Shown here one piece after another: positions 34,202-41,950 of a stretch of 64,000 bases of DNA (within the stretch, counting starts at the first letter, position 1; each line of letters opens with the position of its first letter). This stretch comes from JANOYY01 sp043720395 (GTDB taxonomy: Bacteria > Actinomycetota > Acidimicrobiia > Acidimicrobiales > JANYDT01). The stretch is taken from positions 8,959 through 72,958 of the forward strand of contig JAYSSR010000081.1 in the NCBI GenBank assembly GCA_043720395.1, read 5' to 3'. Below the pieces are notes generated by a model. The model was not told the origin of the DNA. It saw only the letters and a program-made list of their open reading frames with translations, and searched no databases. The translations under genes and the position numbers were made by a program.

Positions 34202-34932
34202 GCCGTCGCCTCGATCGCGAGTCGACGGATCGCAGTGCCTGCGTGGATCAGAACAAGATCGTAGGTGCACAGAGGGTCGACGAGGCTGACGTCGACATCG
34301 ACACGCCCACATTCCGTGCGGACACGAGCCATGTCGGCGGCGAGCAATTGCTCGACCTCACCGATCACCGCCTCGTCCGAACACACCGCGCAGGAGCGCT
34401 CCGCCTCCGAACTTCCATCGGGTGACACATGCCGAACCGTGCCGCTCTGTGCACAGAGAAAGGTAAGTTCCCATAGCAAATGGTAGGCGCGCGTAAGACT
34501 TCGCTCCGCGAAAGGGCCGTCACCCAAACGCACAAACATCGTCCTCGGGTCGAGGCCGGCGACCGGCAAAGCCGTGGACCATCCGACGTGAAGATGCGAC
34601 GCTCCCCACGCCAGCGTTCGCACCGAAAGCTCGGAAACGAACCGGCTCTCGGCGTCTCCAAGCGAGATCACCACGTCCCCGGCTCGGCAATGGCCCCTCA
34701 AGTCGCCTAGAGGTGTCGATCCGCCGACAGCGGTCGCTGGCACGGCACGAGCACCGACCGAGGCCGGGTGCACGAACTCCACCGCGACGTGACGCCCGTG
34801 ATCCTCAAGTCCCGGTGCCACAACCCAGAGGCGACCGCCTCTCGCGACCCTACGGGCGATGGACTCGGCGGCCCGGGCAAGTGCGTGCGTCGCGTCCAGG
34901 GGAGAGTCGACCGGAACCGACACGGTGGTCAC
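34198..34932 (-). CDS. SIS-like domain fused to a HypC-like C-terminal domain
   Basis: 244 residues. About residues 10-150 look like a divergent SIS or nucleotide-binding region (ARRVARGGRLWVVAPG, CRAGDVVISLGDAESRF). The last 75 residues resemble HypC: a Cys-x-x-Cys entry (SCAVCSDEAVIGEVEQ), a beta-barrel body with VDVSLVDPLCTYDLVLIHAG, and the HypC-like end TAIRRLA. HypC normally needs an N-terminal Met-Cys, which a fusion cannot have, so the binding mode would differ. It overlaps the SIS gene and lies three bases after hypC. Confidence 0.7.
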   Translation of the reverse strand: MTTVSVPVDSPLDATHALARAAESIARRVARGGRLWVVAPGLEDHGRHVAVEFVHPASVGARAVPATAVGGSTPLGDLRGHCRAGDVVISLGDAESRFVSELSVRTLAWGASHLHVGWSTALPVAGLDPRTMFVRLGDGPFAERSLTRAYHLLWELTFLCAQSGTVRHVSPDGSSEAERSCAVCSDEAVIGEVEQLLAADMARVRTECGRVDVDVSLVDPLCTYDLVLIHAGTAIRRLAIEATA

Positions 34933-34935
34933 GCC

Positions 34936-35214
34936 TCAGTCCGGCAGCGGACTGGCGAACGCGGCGAAGTCCTCGTTGTCGCCGCCGAGCAGCGCGAGCA
35001 GTTCCAGCGTCCGCCGCGCCTCGTCCTCGTCGAGAATGCTCATCGCGAATCCGACGTGAAGGAGCACCCAGTCACCGATCTCCAATCCCTTCCCGTCGTC
35101 ATCGACGACAAGTGACGCATCGATGCTGCGGCGGACGCCATTGGATTCGACATGGACCTGGCGCGTTTTCGGGTCCACCGTGCCAATCACCTTGGCCGGG
35201 ACTCCTACACACAT
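34936..35214 (-). CDS. hypC: Hydrogenase maturation chaperone HypC
   Basis: 92 residues starting MCVGVPAKVIGTVDP, with the essential cysteine at position 2, and GDWVLLHVGFAMSILDEDEA, the typical HypC end of the OB-fold. HypC carries the iron-ligand complex from HypD to the large-subunit precursor. Its start lies within the last codons of the CooC-type ATPase gene (ten-base overlap). Confidence 0.95.
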   Translation of the reverse strand: MCVGVPAKVIGTVDPKTRQVHVESNGVRRSIDASLVVDDDGKGLEIGDWVLLHVGFAMSILDEDEARRTLELLALLGGDNEDFAAFASPLPD

Positions 35215-35984
35215 GTTCTGACCGCCTCCAGATCAGTAAGTGCGCGTATGATCCCGCCAACGGCTTCAACCACCAGGCCATCGGGTGCGATGTCGATGAC
35301 GGAACGGCGATCGCGGTCGGCGGTCGTCACGTCGTCGGACCATGGGATGCGGCCCCAGAGCGGCAACCCGATTCCGTCGACGAACTCGGCAACAGCATCA
35401 GCGTCACCGTCGTTTCGCAATTTGTTCGCGATCGCGCCAACTGTCACGCCGGGCAACTCCGACGCCAGACGCGCTTGCAGCCTGACCGCTTCAAGCGAAC
35501 GGAAGTACGGCTCGGCAACGAGAATCAACACGTCGGCATGGCGAGCGGTTCCGCGACTGAGATGTTCGGGTGACGCCTCCAAATCCATGATCGTCCAGGT
35601 GTCGCGGCGCTGTCCGAGATCGGCGAGCAGGGCAGCACCCGCTGCGTGAGCCGAACACAGACACCCCTCCTGCGCGTGATCCGGCATGCCCATCCGAACG
35701 AGCCGCACGCCGTCGGGACCGAGCGACGCGTGGGCCGCAAGCACGTCGTCGAGGGGCACTCGCAGCGCGGCACCGCCGTCGAGGCGCCGCGACACGATCG
35801 ACGTCGGAAGAATCGGAACGGCCGCCACCGTTGCCAGGTCGAAGCCGAGCGCCGATGCCAAGTTCGGGTTGGTGTCCGCGTCTATGGCAACGACGTTGCG
35901 GCCGGAGCGAGCGAGCAGTCGAGCTGCGGTCGCGGAGAACGTCGTCTTGCCCGCACCGCCTTTGCCGGCAATTGCGATCCTCAT
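35205..35984 (-). CDS. CooC-type MinD-like ATPase with CxC motif
   Basis: 259 residues. A deviant Walker A MRIAIAGKGGAGKTTFSA opens the protein, DADTNPNLASALGF follows near residue 38, and the metal-binding Cys pair is GCLCSAH near residue 107, ahead of WTIMDLEASPEHLSRG. CooC-type ATPases use ATP to insert nickel into target enzymes. In the hyp operon it may act in nickel delivery to hydrogenase, a job HypB normally does; HypB is not in the window. It overlaps the PadR gene by four bases. Confidence 0.9.
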   Translation of the reverse strand: MRIAIAGKGGAGKTTFSATAARLLARSGRNVVAIDADTNPNLASALGFDLATVAAVPILPTSIVSRRLDGGAALRVPLDDVLAAHASLGPDGVRLVRMGMPDHAQEGCLCSAHAAGAALLADLGQRRDTWTIMDLEASPEHLSRGTARHADVLILVAEPYFRSLEAVRLQARLASELPGVTVGAIANKLRNDGDADAVAEFVDGIGLPLWGRIPWSDDVTTADRDRRSVIDIAPDGLVVEAVGGIIRALTDLEAVRTCV

Positions 35985-36367
35985 CGAAGGAGCAACTCAC
36001 TTGGTGCCAGCACCGACGCGACCATGTCGTCGATGTGATTCCGGGCGACCCGAAGCCCTTGCAAATAGCCCTCAGCGGCGACGAGTCCGGCATCCGTGAG
36101 TTCGTACACGCGGCGTGGCGGTCCCAACTCGGACGCTTCCCACTCCGAAATCACGAGGGCCTCGCGGTCCATGCCCCGCAGCGTCCGATAGATGCCACCG
36201 AGATCGACCGACAGGAGCCCGAAGGCGTGAACCTGAACGAGCAGTTCGTAGCCGTGCGACGGTCCGGGGACGAGCGCGAGATGAAGCGCTGGTCGCAGGA
36301 ACGATCGCGGCAACGAGCCGTCGAAGGAACTCTCAGAGATTGCTTCGGTGGGCCCTCGGTCAGCCAT
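35981..36367 (-). CDS. PadR-family transcriptional regulator
   Basis: 128 residues from the ATG at 36367. The PadR winged helix is clear: LRPALHLALVPGPSHGYELL, GGIYRTLRGMDREALVISEW, RRVYELTDAGLV. It is cotranscribed with the maturation genes and overlaps its neighbours, so it probably controls this operon and perhaps the divergent hydrogenase operon at 37741. Its DNA-binding part resembles that of the PadR-receiver fusion at 25939. Confidence 0.9.
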   Translation of the reverse strand: MADRGPTEAISESSFDGSLPRSFLRPALHLALVPGPSHGYELLVQVHAFGLLSVDLGGIYRTLRGMDREALVISEWEASELGPPRRVYELTDAGLVAAEGYLQGLRVARNHIDDMVASVLAPSELLLR

Positions 36368-36803
36368 CACGGTTCGGTCCGTGTTCGTGGTGGTGGTCCG
36401 GCACGTGGTCGGGCGAGCGGCGAGCTGCTGCGCACGCATCGGCTTCATCGGCGGACTGATGGCACCAGCAATCGGCGTCGCATTCGCCGTGCGTGGGGCG
36501 CATCAGGTCGGCGAACGATGAGGCGAACTCGGCCGCGCCCTCGGCCCGACCCTTGTCGGAGAGTGAGTAGAACGGGCCGTCGGCGACGAGGTAGTCCTCC
36601 ACGACGAGCCGGTCGAGATACGTGACGCCGACATCAGCGTCGACACCCAGGAATCGCTCAAGCAGGCCAGCGTCGACGATGTCACCAAACCCTTCGCCGC
36701 GCAGCCAGTACATGACCTGGAGGATCTCACTACGCCAGTAGAGCGCCGCGAGAGCAGGAGTCTTCGGGGCCGCGACAGCGTCTCGTGGCGAGTCGAGGCT
36801 CAT
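36360..36803 (-). CDS. Uncharacterised protein with Cys/His-rich C-terminus
   Basis: 147 residues from the ATG at 36803. The body (LYWRSEILQVMYWLRGEGFG, LERFLGVDADVGVTYLDRLV, PFYSLSDKGRAEGA) looks like a winged-helix fold. The last 40 residues are rich in metal-type ligands: HGECDADCWCHQ followed by DHVPDHHHEHG. That layout suggests metal storage or sensing, nickel being the likely candidate in this locus. No named family was recognised. It overlaps the PadR gene and the small membrane protein gene. Confidence 0.65.
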   Translation of the reverse strand: MSLDSPRDAVAAPKTPALAALYWRSEILQVMYWLRGEGFGDIVDAGLLERFLGVDADVGVTYLDRLVVEDYLVADGPFYSLSDKGRAEGAAEFASSFADLMRPTHGECDADCWCHQSADEADACAAARRSPDHVPDHHHEHGPNRDG

Positions 36804-37060
36804 GACTTGCTGAGCTGCTCGGCCTTCGTCGCGATGCCGTCGAGCGCGCCCGCAATCGTGCGGAGCTGGCCGTTGACCTTCAGGACCGATGGACCGATCG
36901 ACGCGCACTGTGTCTCGATCGCACGTACGCCGAAGGTGACCTTGGCCAGGTTGGCCGACGTTGCCCGAAGGGACTCTGCGATGCGTCGTAGGTAGAACGC
37001 AAGGGCGGCCACGACAAGGACGATCTCCGCCACGCTCACGGTGATCAGCAGCGTACGCAT
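36800..37060 (-). CDS. Small single-helix membrane protein, set A
   Basis: 86 residues: one N-terminal membrane helix (LLITVSVAEIVLVVAALAFY) then a soluble helical tail with LAKVTFGVRAIETQ and AGALDGIATKAEQL. A clear paralog lies at 62075 (LGKVTFGVRAIAHR, GALEDL). It overlaps both neighbours (ATGA before, TGATG after). Such proteins beside a soluble-looking hydrogenase may anchor it to the membrane or bind quinone; that is a guess. Confidence 0.7.
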   Translation of the reverse strand: MRTLLITVSVAEIVLVVAALAFYLRRIAESLRATSANLAKVTFGVRAIETQCASIGPSVLKVNGQLRTIAGALDGIATKAEQLSKS

Positions 37061-37359
37061 CAGCCCTGGCCTCCCGACGATCCTGCCCCAGGCGAACCTG
37101 CGCCGGCGAGCACCTTGGTGAGGAGCGCGTCGTGACGCAAAGCCTCCTCGGTCAGCCGATCGAGCCGCTCGGGTGTTTGCCCGAGCATCCAGGTGGTCGC
37201 AGTATTGCGGGCGACTTCCTTGCCCATGTTCCAGATCGCGAGCGATCCCGCTTCGACCGCCCTGACCTTCCGGTAGAAGGTTTCGAGGAGGACAACAGCG
37301 ACCACGGCAACGACGAGACCGAGTGCAAGCGTGACCCACCATGCGGCGTTGGTGCTCAT
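37060..37359 (-). CDS. Small single-helix membrane protein, set A
   Basis: 99 residues from an ATG behind AAGGAAG. One membrane helix (WWVTLALGLVVAVVAVVLLE) and a cytoplasmic helical tail with WNMGKEVARNTATTWMLGQT and a Gly/Ser-rich end. It seems distantly like the protein at 62351 in layout (EIDRYASDILEHGVGLTKN). It is coded between two other small membrane proteins in the operon that runs into the hyp genes. Confidence 0.7.
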   Translation of the reverse strand: MSTNAAWWVTLALGLVVAVVAVVLLETFYRKVRAVEAGSLAIWNMGKEVARNTATTWMLGQTPERLDRLTEEALRHDALLTKVLAGAGSPGAGSSGGQG

Positions 37360-37360
37360 G

Positions 37361-37609
37361 TCAGCTTCCTTTCGATTCGAGATGGAGTCGGGCGGCGGTT
37401 GCCGCCGACGTGATCCGACGAGCGGTCTTGTTGGTGGCGTCCACCGACCACAGCCCAGCGGTGTTGTCGCGACTCGCCTGAAGCGCCCCAAGGATATTTC
37501 CGGCTTTCACGCCCGCTCGCGTCGCGCCCCGGATCATGAGCAACAACAAGGCAACGACGAGCGCCACGACGACGCCCCCGATGACCCAACCGACGATCCA
37601 TCCACCCAT
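37361..37609 (-). CDS. Small single-helix membrane protein, first gene of the minus-strand hyp operon
   Basis: 82 residues from an ATG behind AGGAGA. A strong membrane helix (GWVIGGVVVALVVALLLLMI) then a basic, Ala/Thr-rich tail (NKTARRITSAATAARLHLES). It is the promoter-proximal gene of the operon 37609-31339. The 131 bp before it are shared with the divergent hydrogenase operon. No family recognised. Confidence 0.7.
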   Translation of the reverse strand: MGGWIVGWVIGGVVVALVVALLLLMIRGATRAGVKAGNILGALQASRDNTAGLWSVDATNKTARRITSAATAARLHLESKGS

Positions 37610-37694
37610 CGGAGTCTCCTCTGTTCGAGCTTGTGTTCTGTACTTGCGATTGTGCCTTGCAACGGTGTTCGCGACGCCGATCGTGGCGTCCGTC

Positions 37695-37716
37695 ACACAC
37701 TATGTGTACTCTACAC
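37695..37716. promoter_or_regulatory. Overlapping dyads in the divergent hydrogenase/hyp promoter
   Basis: ACACA-CTA-TGTGT (37695-37707) and GTGTA-CTC-TACAC (37704-37716) are two perfect 5-bp-arm dyads sharing four bases, 25 bp before the hydrogenase small-subunit start and about 86 bp before the divergent operon. PadR proteins bind short dyads of this kind, and a PadR gene lies in the minus-strand operon. Confidence 0.5.
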
Positions 37717-37740
37717 GTACCGTCCAGCGGAAGGCAGTCC

Positions 37741-38964
37741 ATGGCTCAGTACACCGTTGCCGATCCCAACTACGTGGTCGAGATTGCGCACAAGAAGCTC
37801 ATCACCGACCCGCACGATCCCTTCGCGCCCATTGGCCTCCGCAGTCGTCTGCGCGAACCGAGGACCGGCGCGCTCGATGTCGGACCGCTCGACAAGGTGT
37901 ACCTGCTCTGGATCGTCGGTGCCTCGTGCGACGGCTGCTCGGTCGCCGTCACCGGTGCGACCCATCCCCGTCTCGAAGACCTGATGAACGGGCTCATTCC
38001 AGGCCTTCCGAGGGTCGAACTCGTGCACTGCGTCGTGTCCGTGGAGTCCGGACCGGAGTGGGTGGAGAACCTCCGCATGGCCGCCGATGGCGAGCTGGAC
38101 GCACCGTTCATCCTCTGCTGGGAGGGCTCGGTCATGGACGAGAACCTCTCTGGCAACGGCTACTTCATGGGTCTCGGCGAAGACCTCGCCACCGGACGCC
38201 AGATCACGAGCCTGGAGTGGCTCGACCGCCTCGCTCCCGGTGCGGCCGCGATCATCGCCGTCGGTACCTGCGCGACCTGGGGCGGCATCCCCGCTGCGGC
38301 AGGCAACGTGACCGGTGCCATGGGCGTGATGGATCACCTCGGGAAGGACTATCGGTCCGGGCTCGGGCTCCCCGTGATCAACGTGCCCGGTTGTTCGCCG
38401 GTCGGCGACAACGTCCTCGAGACTGCAGCGGCGGCGCTGTTGTTCCTCAACGGCATGGCACCACTGCCCGAGTTCGACGAACTCGGCCGCCCGGCGTGGC
38501 TGTTCACCGAAACGGTGCACCGCCACTGCCCTCGGGCCGGGTACTACGAGGAGGGCGTCTTCGCCGCGGAGTATGGCGACAAGGAATGCCTTGTCGAGCT
38601 GGGGTGCTGGGGACCGGTCGTGCAGTGCAACATCTCGGAGCGCGGCGCGATCGACGGACACGGCGGCTGCATGAACATGGGCGGCATCTGTATCGGTTGC
38701 ACCATGCCGGGCTTCCCCGACAAGTTCGCGCCGTTCTATGCGCCGCCGCCCGGATCGCTTGTGTCATCGACCACCTCGCGGGCGGTCGGCAGTTTCATCC
38801 GAAGGATGCGTGCGCTGTCGATGCGGGACAAGCTCGTCTCGGCGCGGTGGGAGCACGATCGTGACCTCCCGAGCGGTTGGGCGCGCTACCAGAGCCAGCC
38901 GCGAGGCGTCGAGAAGCTGGCGCATCGCATCTATGAGCGCGTCCAAGAATCCAACAAGGCCTGA
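37741..38964 (+). CDS. [NiFe] hydrogenase small subunit (full-length)
   Basis: 407 residues from the ATG at 37741. Proximal 4Fe-4S ligands: GASCDGCSVAVTGAT (about residue 60), GTCATWGG, VPGCSPVGD. Distal cluster: VHRHCPRAG and GDKECLVELGCWGP. Medial cluster: QCN and GGCMNMGGICIGCTMPGFPD. No Tat signal is seen, so unlike many group 1 enzymes it stays on the cytoplasmic side. The CDGC proximal motif differs from the CDGD of the classic actinobacterial 1h type as I recall it, so I leave the subgroup open. It passes electrons from the NiFe centre to an acceptor, perhaps via the small membrane proteins. Confidence 0.93.
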   Translation: MAQYTVADPNYVVEIAHKKLITDPHDPFAPIGLRSRLREPRTGALDVGPLDKVYLLWIVGASCDGCSVAVTGATHPRLEDLMNGLIPGLPRVELVHCVVSVESGPEWVENLRMAADGELDAPFILCWEGSVMDENLSGNGYFMGLGEDLATGRQITSLEWLDRLAPGAAAIIAVGTCATWGGIPAAAGNVTGAMGVMDHLGKDYRSGLGLPVINVPGCSPVGDNVLETAAAALLFLNGMAPLPEFDELGRPAWLFTETVHRHCPRAGYYEEGVFAAEYGDKECLVELGCWGPVVQCNISERGAIDGHGGCMNMGGICIGCTMPGFPDKFAPFYAPPPGSLVSSTTSRAVGSFIRRMRALSMRDKLVSARWEHDRDLPSGWARYQSQPRGVEKLAHRIYERVQESNKA

Positions 38965-38985
38965 GAGCGGAGCGAACAACACCTC

Positions 38986-40902
38986 ATGTGCTTCAAGAAC
39001 CTGCCCATCGAATTCGACAGCGCCGGAACAGCTCGACTGAAGGAAGGATGGAAGAATCCGTTCGCCTTCGAGCCCACGGAATCTCGGAGCTATTTGGAGA
39101 AGCTCGGGGTCGGTGCGGGCGGTGCGGGCGCTGCACACGCCGGTCACGATCACGCGAGCGGTGCACCGAAGCTTCGTGACTGGAGTATCGATCCAGTCAC
39201 GCGTGTTGCAGGAGCACTCGCTATTCACACGGTGCTCGATCTGGAAAAGCGAGAGGCGGTCGAGGCACATTCGCTCGCCATGCTGTTTCGTGGCTACGAG
39301 ATCATCCTCAAAGGCCGCGACCCACGTGACGCAATTGACATCTCCTCGCGTGCGTGTGGCGTCTGCGGCGGCGTCCACTCGACGGTGTCCTCCATGGCGA
39401 TCGAGCAGGCGTTTGGCATCGTGCCGCCACCGCTCGGAATCACGATCCGCAATCTCGGCGAAGTGGCCGAAATGTTCTACGACCACCCGCTGCACCTCGG
39501 CCTGCTCGCCGGTCCCGACTATTCGACGGCGATTGTGTCGGTCACGAATCCGGAGCTCATTCCAATCGCCGAGCGCACACCCGCGAAGCACGCAAGGGTC
39601 CACGGATTCGCCACGATCAAAGACATCATGGACGGCTTCAATCCGCTTGAGGGCAAGATCTATCTCGAAGCGATCGAGCAGACCCGCATCGCCCGCGTGA
39701 TGTGCACACTTATGTACGGCAAGTACCCGCACCCTTCGACGCTGGTACCTGGAGGTGTGTCGACCACCGTGTCAACGACCACGTTCAACGAGTACTACGC
39801 GAACTTGGGAAAGATCTTCGACTATGCCAAGCGACTCGCGGGCATTTGGGACGACATTCTCGACTTCTTCCTCGAAGTCAATCCCGCTTATGCGCTCGTG
39901 GGCGACCGTCCGAAAAACCTGATCCAGACAGGTATCTGGGACGACCCGACCGTCTACGACGCAACGTTCAAGAACTGCGACGCCTGGGGCAATCGCCGGT
40001 ACTCGGCACCGGGCATCCTCGTTGACGGCAAGCTCCTCACGACCGACCTCACCCGTATCAACATGGGCATCGAGGAGTTCGTGACTCACTCGTTCTACGA
40101 GGACTGGGCCGCAAACGGCATGACACCAGGGCGTTTCCCGAAGGACCCCCTCGGCAACCCGCTTTCGCCGTATCACATGTGGAACAAAGAGACGATTCCA
40201 CGCGCCGAGGGAAAGAACTTCAAAGAGAAGTACAGCTGGGACACCGCACCCAGGTGGGACAGGCTCTCGATGGAGAGCGGCGTCGTCGGCCGTATGTGGA
40301 CCACTGCGCTGGCCGGGAACCTGCCCGATAATCCGTATATCTCCAGCACCGGCGACGGGCTTCGGATCGTCATGCCGCGCTACGAGATGCCAGAAATGGA
40401 GCTGAATTGGAAGATCCCCGAGCGGCTCAATGCGTTTGAACGCAATCGTGGGCGTGCCTATGGCGTGGCGTTCACCGCAGCCATCGGCATGATCTGCCTC
40501 CAGCAGGCGTTCGAGTACTGGCGCAAAGGTGAAACCGCAACGTCAACGTCGTTCAAGGTTCCGAAAGACGAACGGATGTCGGTCGGATTCTGGGAAGCCG
40601 GCCGCGGCTATCTCACCCACCACATGCATATCGACAAGGGCCGGATCGTCAACTACCAGATCAATACGCCGTCCACGTGGAATGCGTCGCCGCGAGATCC
40701 ATTCGACAACCCCGGCCCGTACGAAGAGGCAATCGTCGGGACGCCCATTCTCGAGAGTATGACCGGCGACGACATCAAGGGCATCGACATCCTCCGAGCG
40801 ATCCGAAGCTTCGACCCCTGCATGCCGTGCACCACGCACATGGATACCGGTCACGGCATCATCACCCGCGAGGTCAACTCCTGCGGGTGCACGCTGGAGT
40901 GA
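38986..40902 (+). CDS. [NiFe] hydrogenase large subunit
   Basis: 638 residues from the ATG at 38986. L1 is DISSRACGVCGGVHSTVSSM near residue 120 and L2 is SFDPCMPCTTH near the end, followed by about 20 residues ending CGCTLE that should be cut off after nickel insertion. A His/Gly-rich insert (AHAGHDHASG) near residue 45 may bind metal. It makes the H2-splitting NiFe(CN)2CO centre. The stop overlaps the next gene as GTGA, starting a chain of overlapping accessory genes. Confidence 0.95.
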   Translation: MCFKNLPIEFDSAGTARLKEGWKNPFAFEPTESRSYLEKLGVGAGGAGAAHAGHDHASGAPKLRDWSIDPVTRVAGALAIHTVLDLEKREAVEAHSLAMLFRGYEIILKGRDPRDAIDISSRACGVCGGVHSTVSSMAIEQAFGIVPPPLGITIRNLGEVAEMFYDHPLHLGLLAGPDYSTAIVSVTNPELIPIAERTPAKHARVHGFATIKDIMDGFNPLEGKIYLEAIEQTRIARVMCTLMYGKYPHPSTLVPGGVSTTVSTTTFNEYYANLGKIFDYAKRLAGIWDDILDFFLEVNPAYALVGDRPKNLIQTGIWDDPTVYDATFKNCDAWGNRRYSAPGILVDGKLLTTDLTRINMGIEEFVTHSFYEDWAANGMTPGRFPKDPLGNPLSPYHMWNKETIPRAEGKNFKEKYSWDTAPRWDRLSMESGVVGRMWTTALAGNLPDNPYISSTGDGLRIVMPRYEMPEMELNWKIPERLNAFERNRGRAYGVAFTAAIGMICLQQAFEYWRKGETATSTSFKVPKDERMSVGFWEAGRGYLTHHMHIDKGRIVNYQINTPSTWNASPRDPFDNPGPYEEAIVGTPILESMTGDDIKGIDILRAIRSFDPCMPCTTHMDTGHGIITREVNSCGCTLE

Positions 40903-41372
40903 TTCTCGTCGGAGGGATCGGGCTGCCGTGGCTCCGCGATCTTGACTACGGAACCCAATGGATCAACCGTGTTCAGGGTGAGGTCTGGCCCGATGGAGTC
41001 GTGCTCGAAGACCTGTCCTACGGTGCACACCGAGTGATGCACCGACTTCAGGAACTCGACATGTCCCGCCTGATCCTCGTGGGCTGCATGCCTCGCGACG
41101 TCGACCCACCCGGGACGATCCGGCACTATCCGCTCGACCTGACCCCGCCGCCGCTGGGCGAGGTTCACGATCGCCTCACCGAAGCAGTCATGGGCATCAT
41201 CGACCTCGATCACACGCTGGCCGTGTGTCGACACTGGCGTGCGTTCCCCGACGACACCGTGGTCGTGGAGGTCGAACCGGAGGACCGGGCGTTCGGCCTC
41301 GGGTTCTCCGACGTTGTGGAGGCGACCGTCGGTGCTGTGCTGACCATCGTTCGGGCGGAGGTGTCTCGGTGA
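40899..41372 (+). CDS. Divergent HycI/HyaD-like maturation protease fold, ligands altered
   Basis: 157 residues from a GTG overlapping the large-subunit stop. The order of motifs follows the hydrogenase maturation protease fold: VGGIGLPWLRDLDYGTQWIN aligns with the GNVLHGDDGFGVEV start of the protease at 42441, and LILVGCMPRDVDPPGTIRHY with IIVDAVDRGRPPGTVMV. In family proteases the nickel contacts are a Glu, an Asp and a His; here the Glu position is Gln and the Asp is Gly. It may be a non-cleaving helper or scaffold for nickel insertion. The assignment is by eye. Confidence 0.6.
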   Translation: MILVGGIGLPWLRDLDYGTQWINRVQGEVWPDGVVLEDLSYGAHRVMHRLQELDMSRLILVGCMPRDVDPPGTIRHYPLDLTPPPLGEVHDRLTEAVMGIIDLDHTLAVCRHWRAFPDDTVVVEVEPEDRAFGLGFSDVVEATVGAVLTIVRAEVSR

Positions 41373-41950
41373 GTAGTGGGATCGGCTTGCCGGCGAAGCG
41401 GCTTCCCTACGACGAGATTCCCCGACGGATCGAAGAACTCGCTCGGCGGCTCGAACAACATTCCGACCCCGAGATCGCTGCGACCGCGAACGAGCTGCTC
41501 GACTGGATCGACGCATTTCACGTGCAAGGTCTCGGCACTCTCGTGGAGATGATCCGCGAGTGGCGTGGCGAGATCTTCCTCGACAACGCCGCGTCGCATC
41601 CGGTTGCCGGACTCCTACTGGCGGCGTACGGACTCGGCACACAGACCGATGAGGGGTCTGCCGAGCGGGCCGTGCAGGCCGCGCTTGCCGAGGTGCATCC
41701 GTATCTCGCGAGTCACGGCGGCGACATGGAGGCCATATCGGTTCGTGATGGCGTGGTACTACTCAAGTTGCACGGCTCGTGTGACGGCTGTACGGGTGCC
41801 GCTGTGACTCTGGCCGAGCGGGTCGAGGTGGCGATGCGGACGCACTGGACCGACTTCCGCCGGGTCGAGACCGAGGACGCCACCGCGGCACCGCATCCTC
41901 CGCCGAGTTCGATCGGTGCCGTGTCGGTGACGATCGGGCGGAAGAAGTGA
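41369..41950 (+). CDS. NifU C-terminal-domain protein
   Basis: 193 residues from a GTG at 41369 overlapping the previous stop. The region from about residue 95 has the NifU C-terminal pattern: VHPYLASHGGDMEAISVRDG and LKLHGSCDGCTGAAVTLAER, with the CxxC that holds a transferable Fe-S cluster. The N-terminal 90 residues are helical and of unknown role. It probably loads Fe-S clusters into the small subunit. Confidence 0.88.
   Translation: MSSGIGLPAKRLPYDEIPRRIEELARRLEQHSDPEIAATANELLDWIDAFHVQGLGTLVEMIREWRGEIFLDNAASHPVAGLLLAAYGLGTQTDEGSAERAVQAALAEVHPYLASHGGDMEAISVRDGVVLLKLHGSCDGCTGAAVTLAERVEVAMRTHWTDFRRVETEDATAAPHPPPSSIGAVSVTIGRKK

Noticed and set aside
37741..40902. Assigning the full-size hydrogenase to the known actinobacterial group 1h or the mycobacterial Huc type
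   Set aside because: The proximal motif CDGC and overall pattern do not match what I recall for either (CDGD and CSGN). A database classification is needed, so no subgroup is named.
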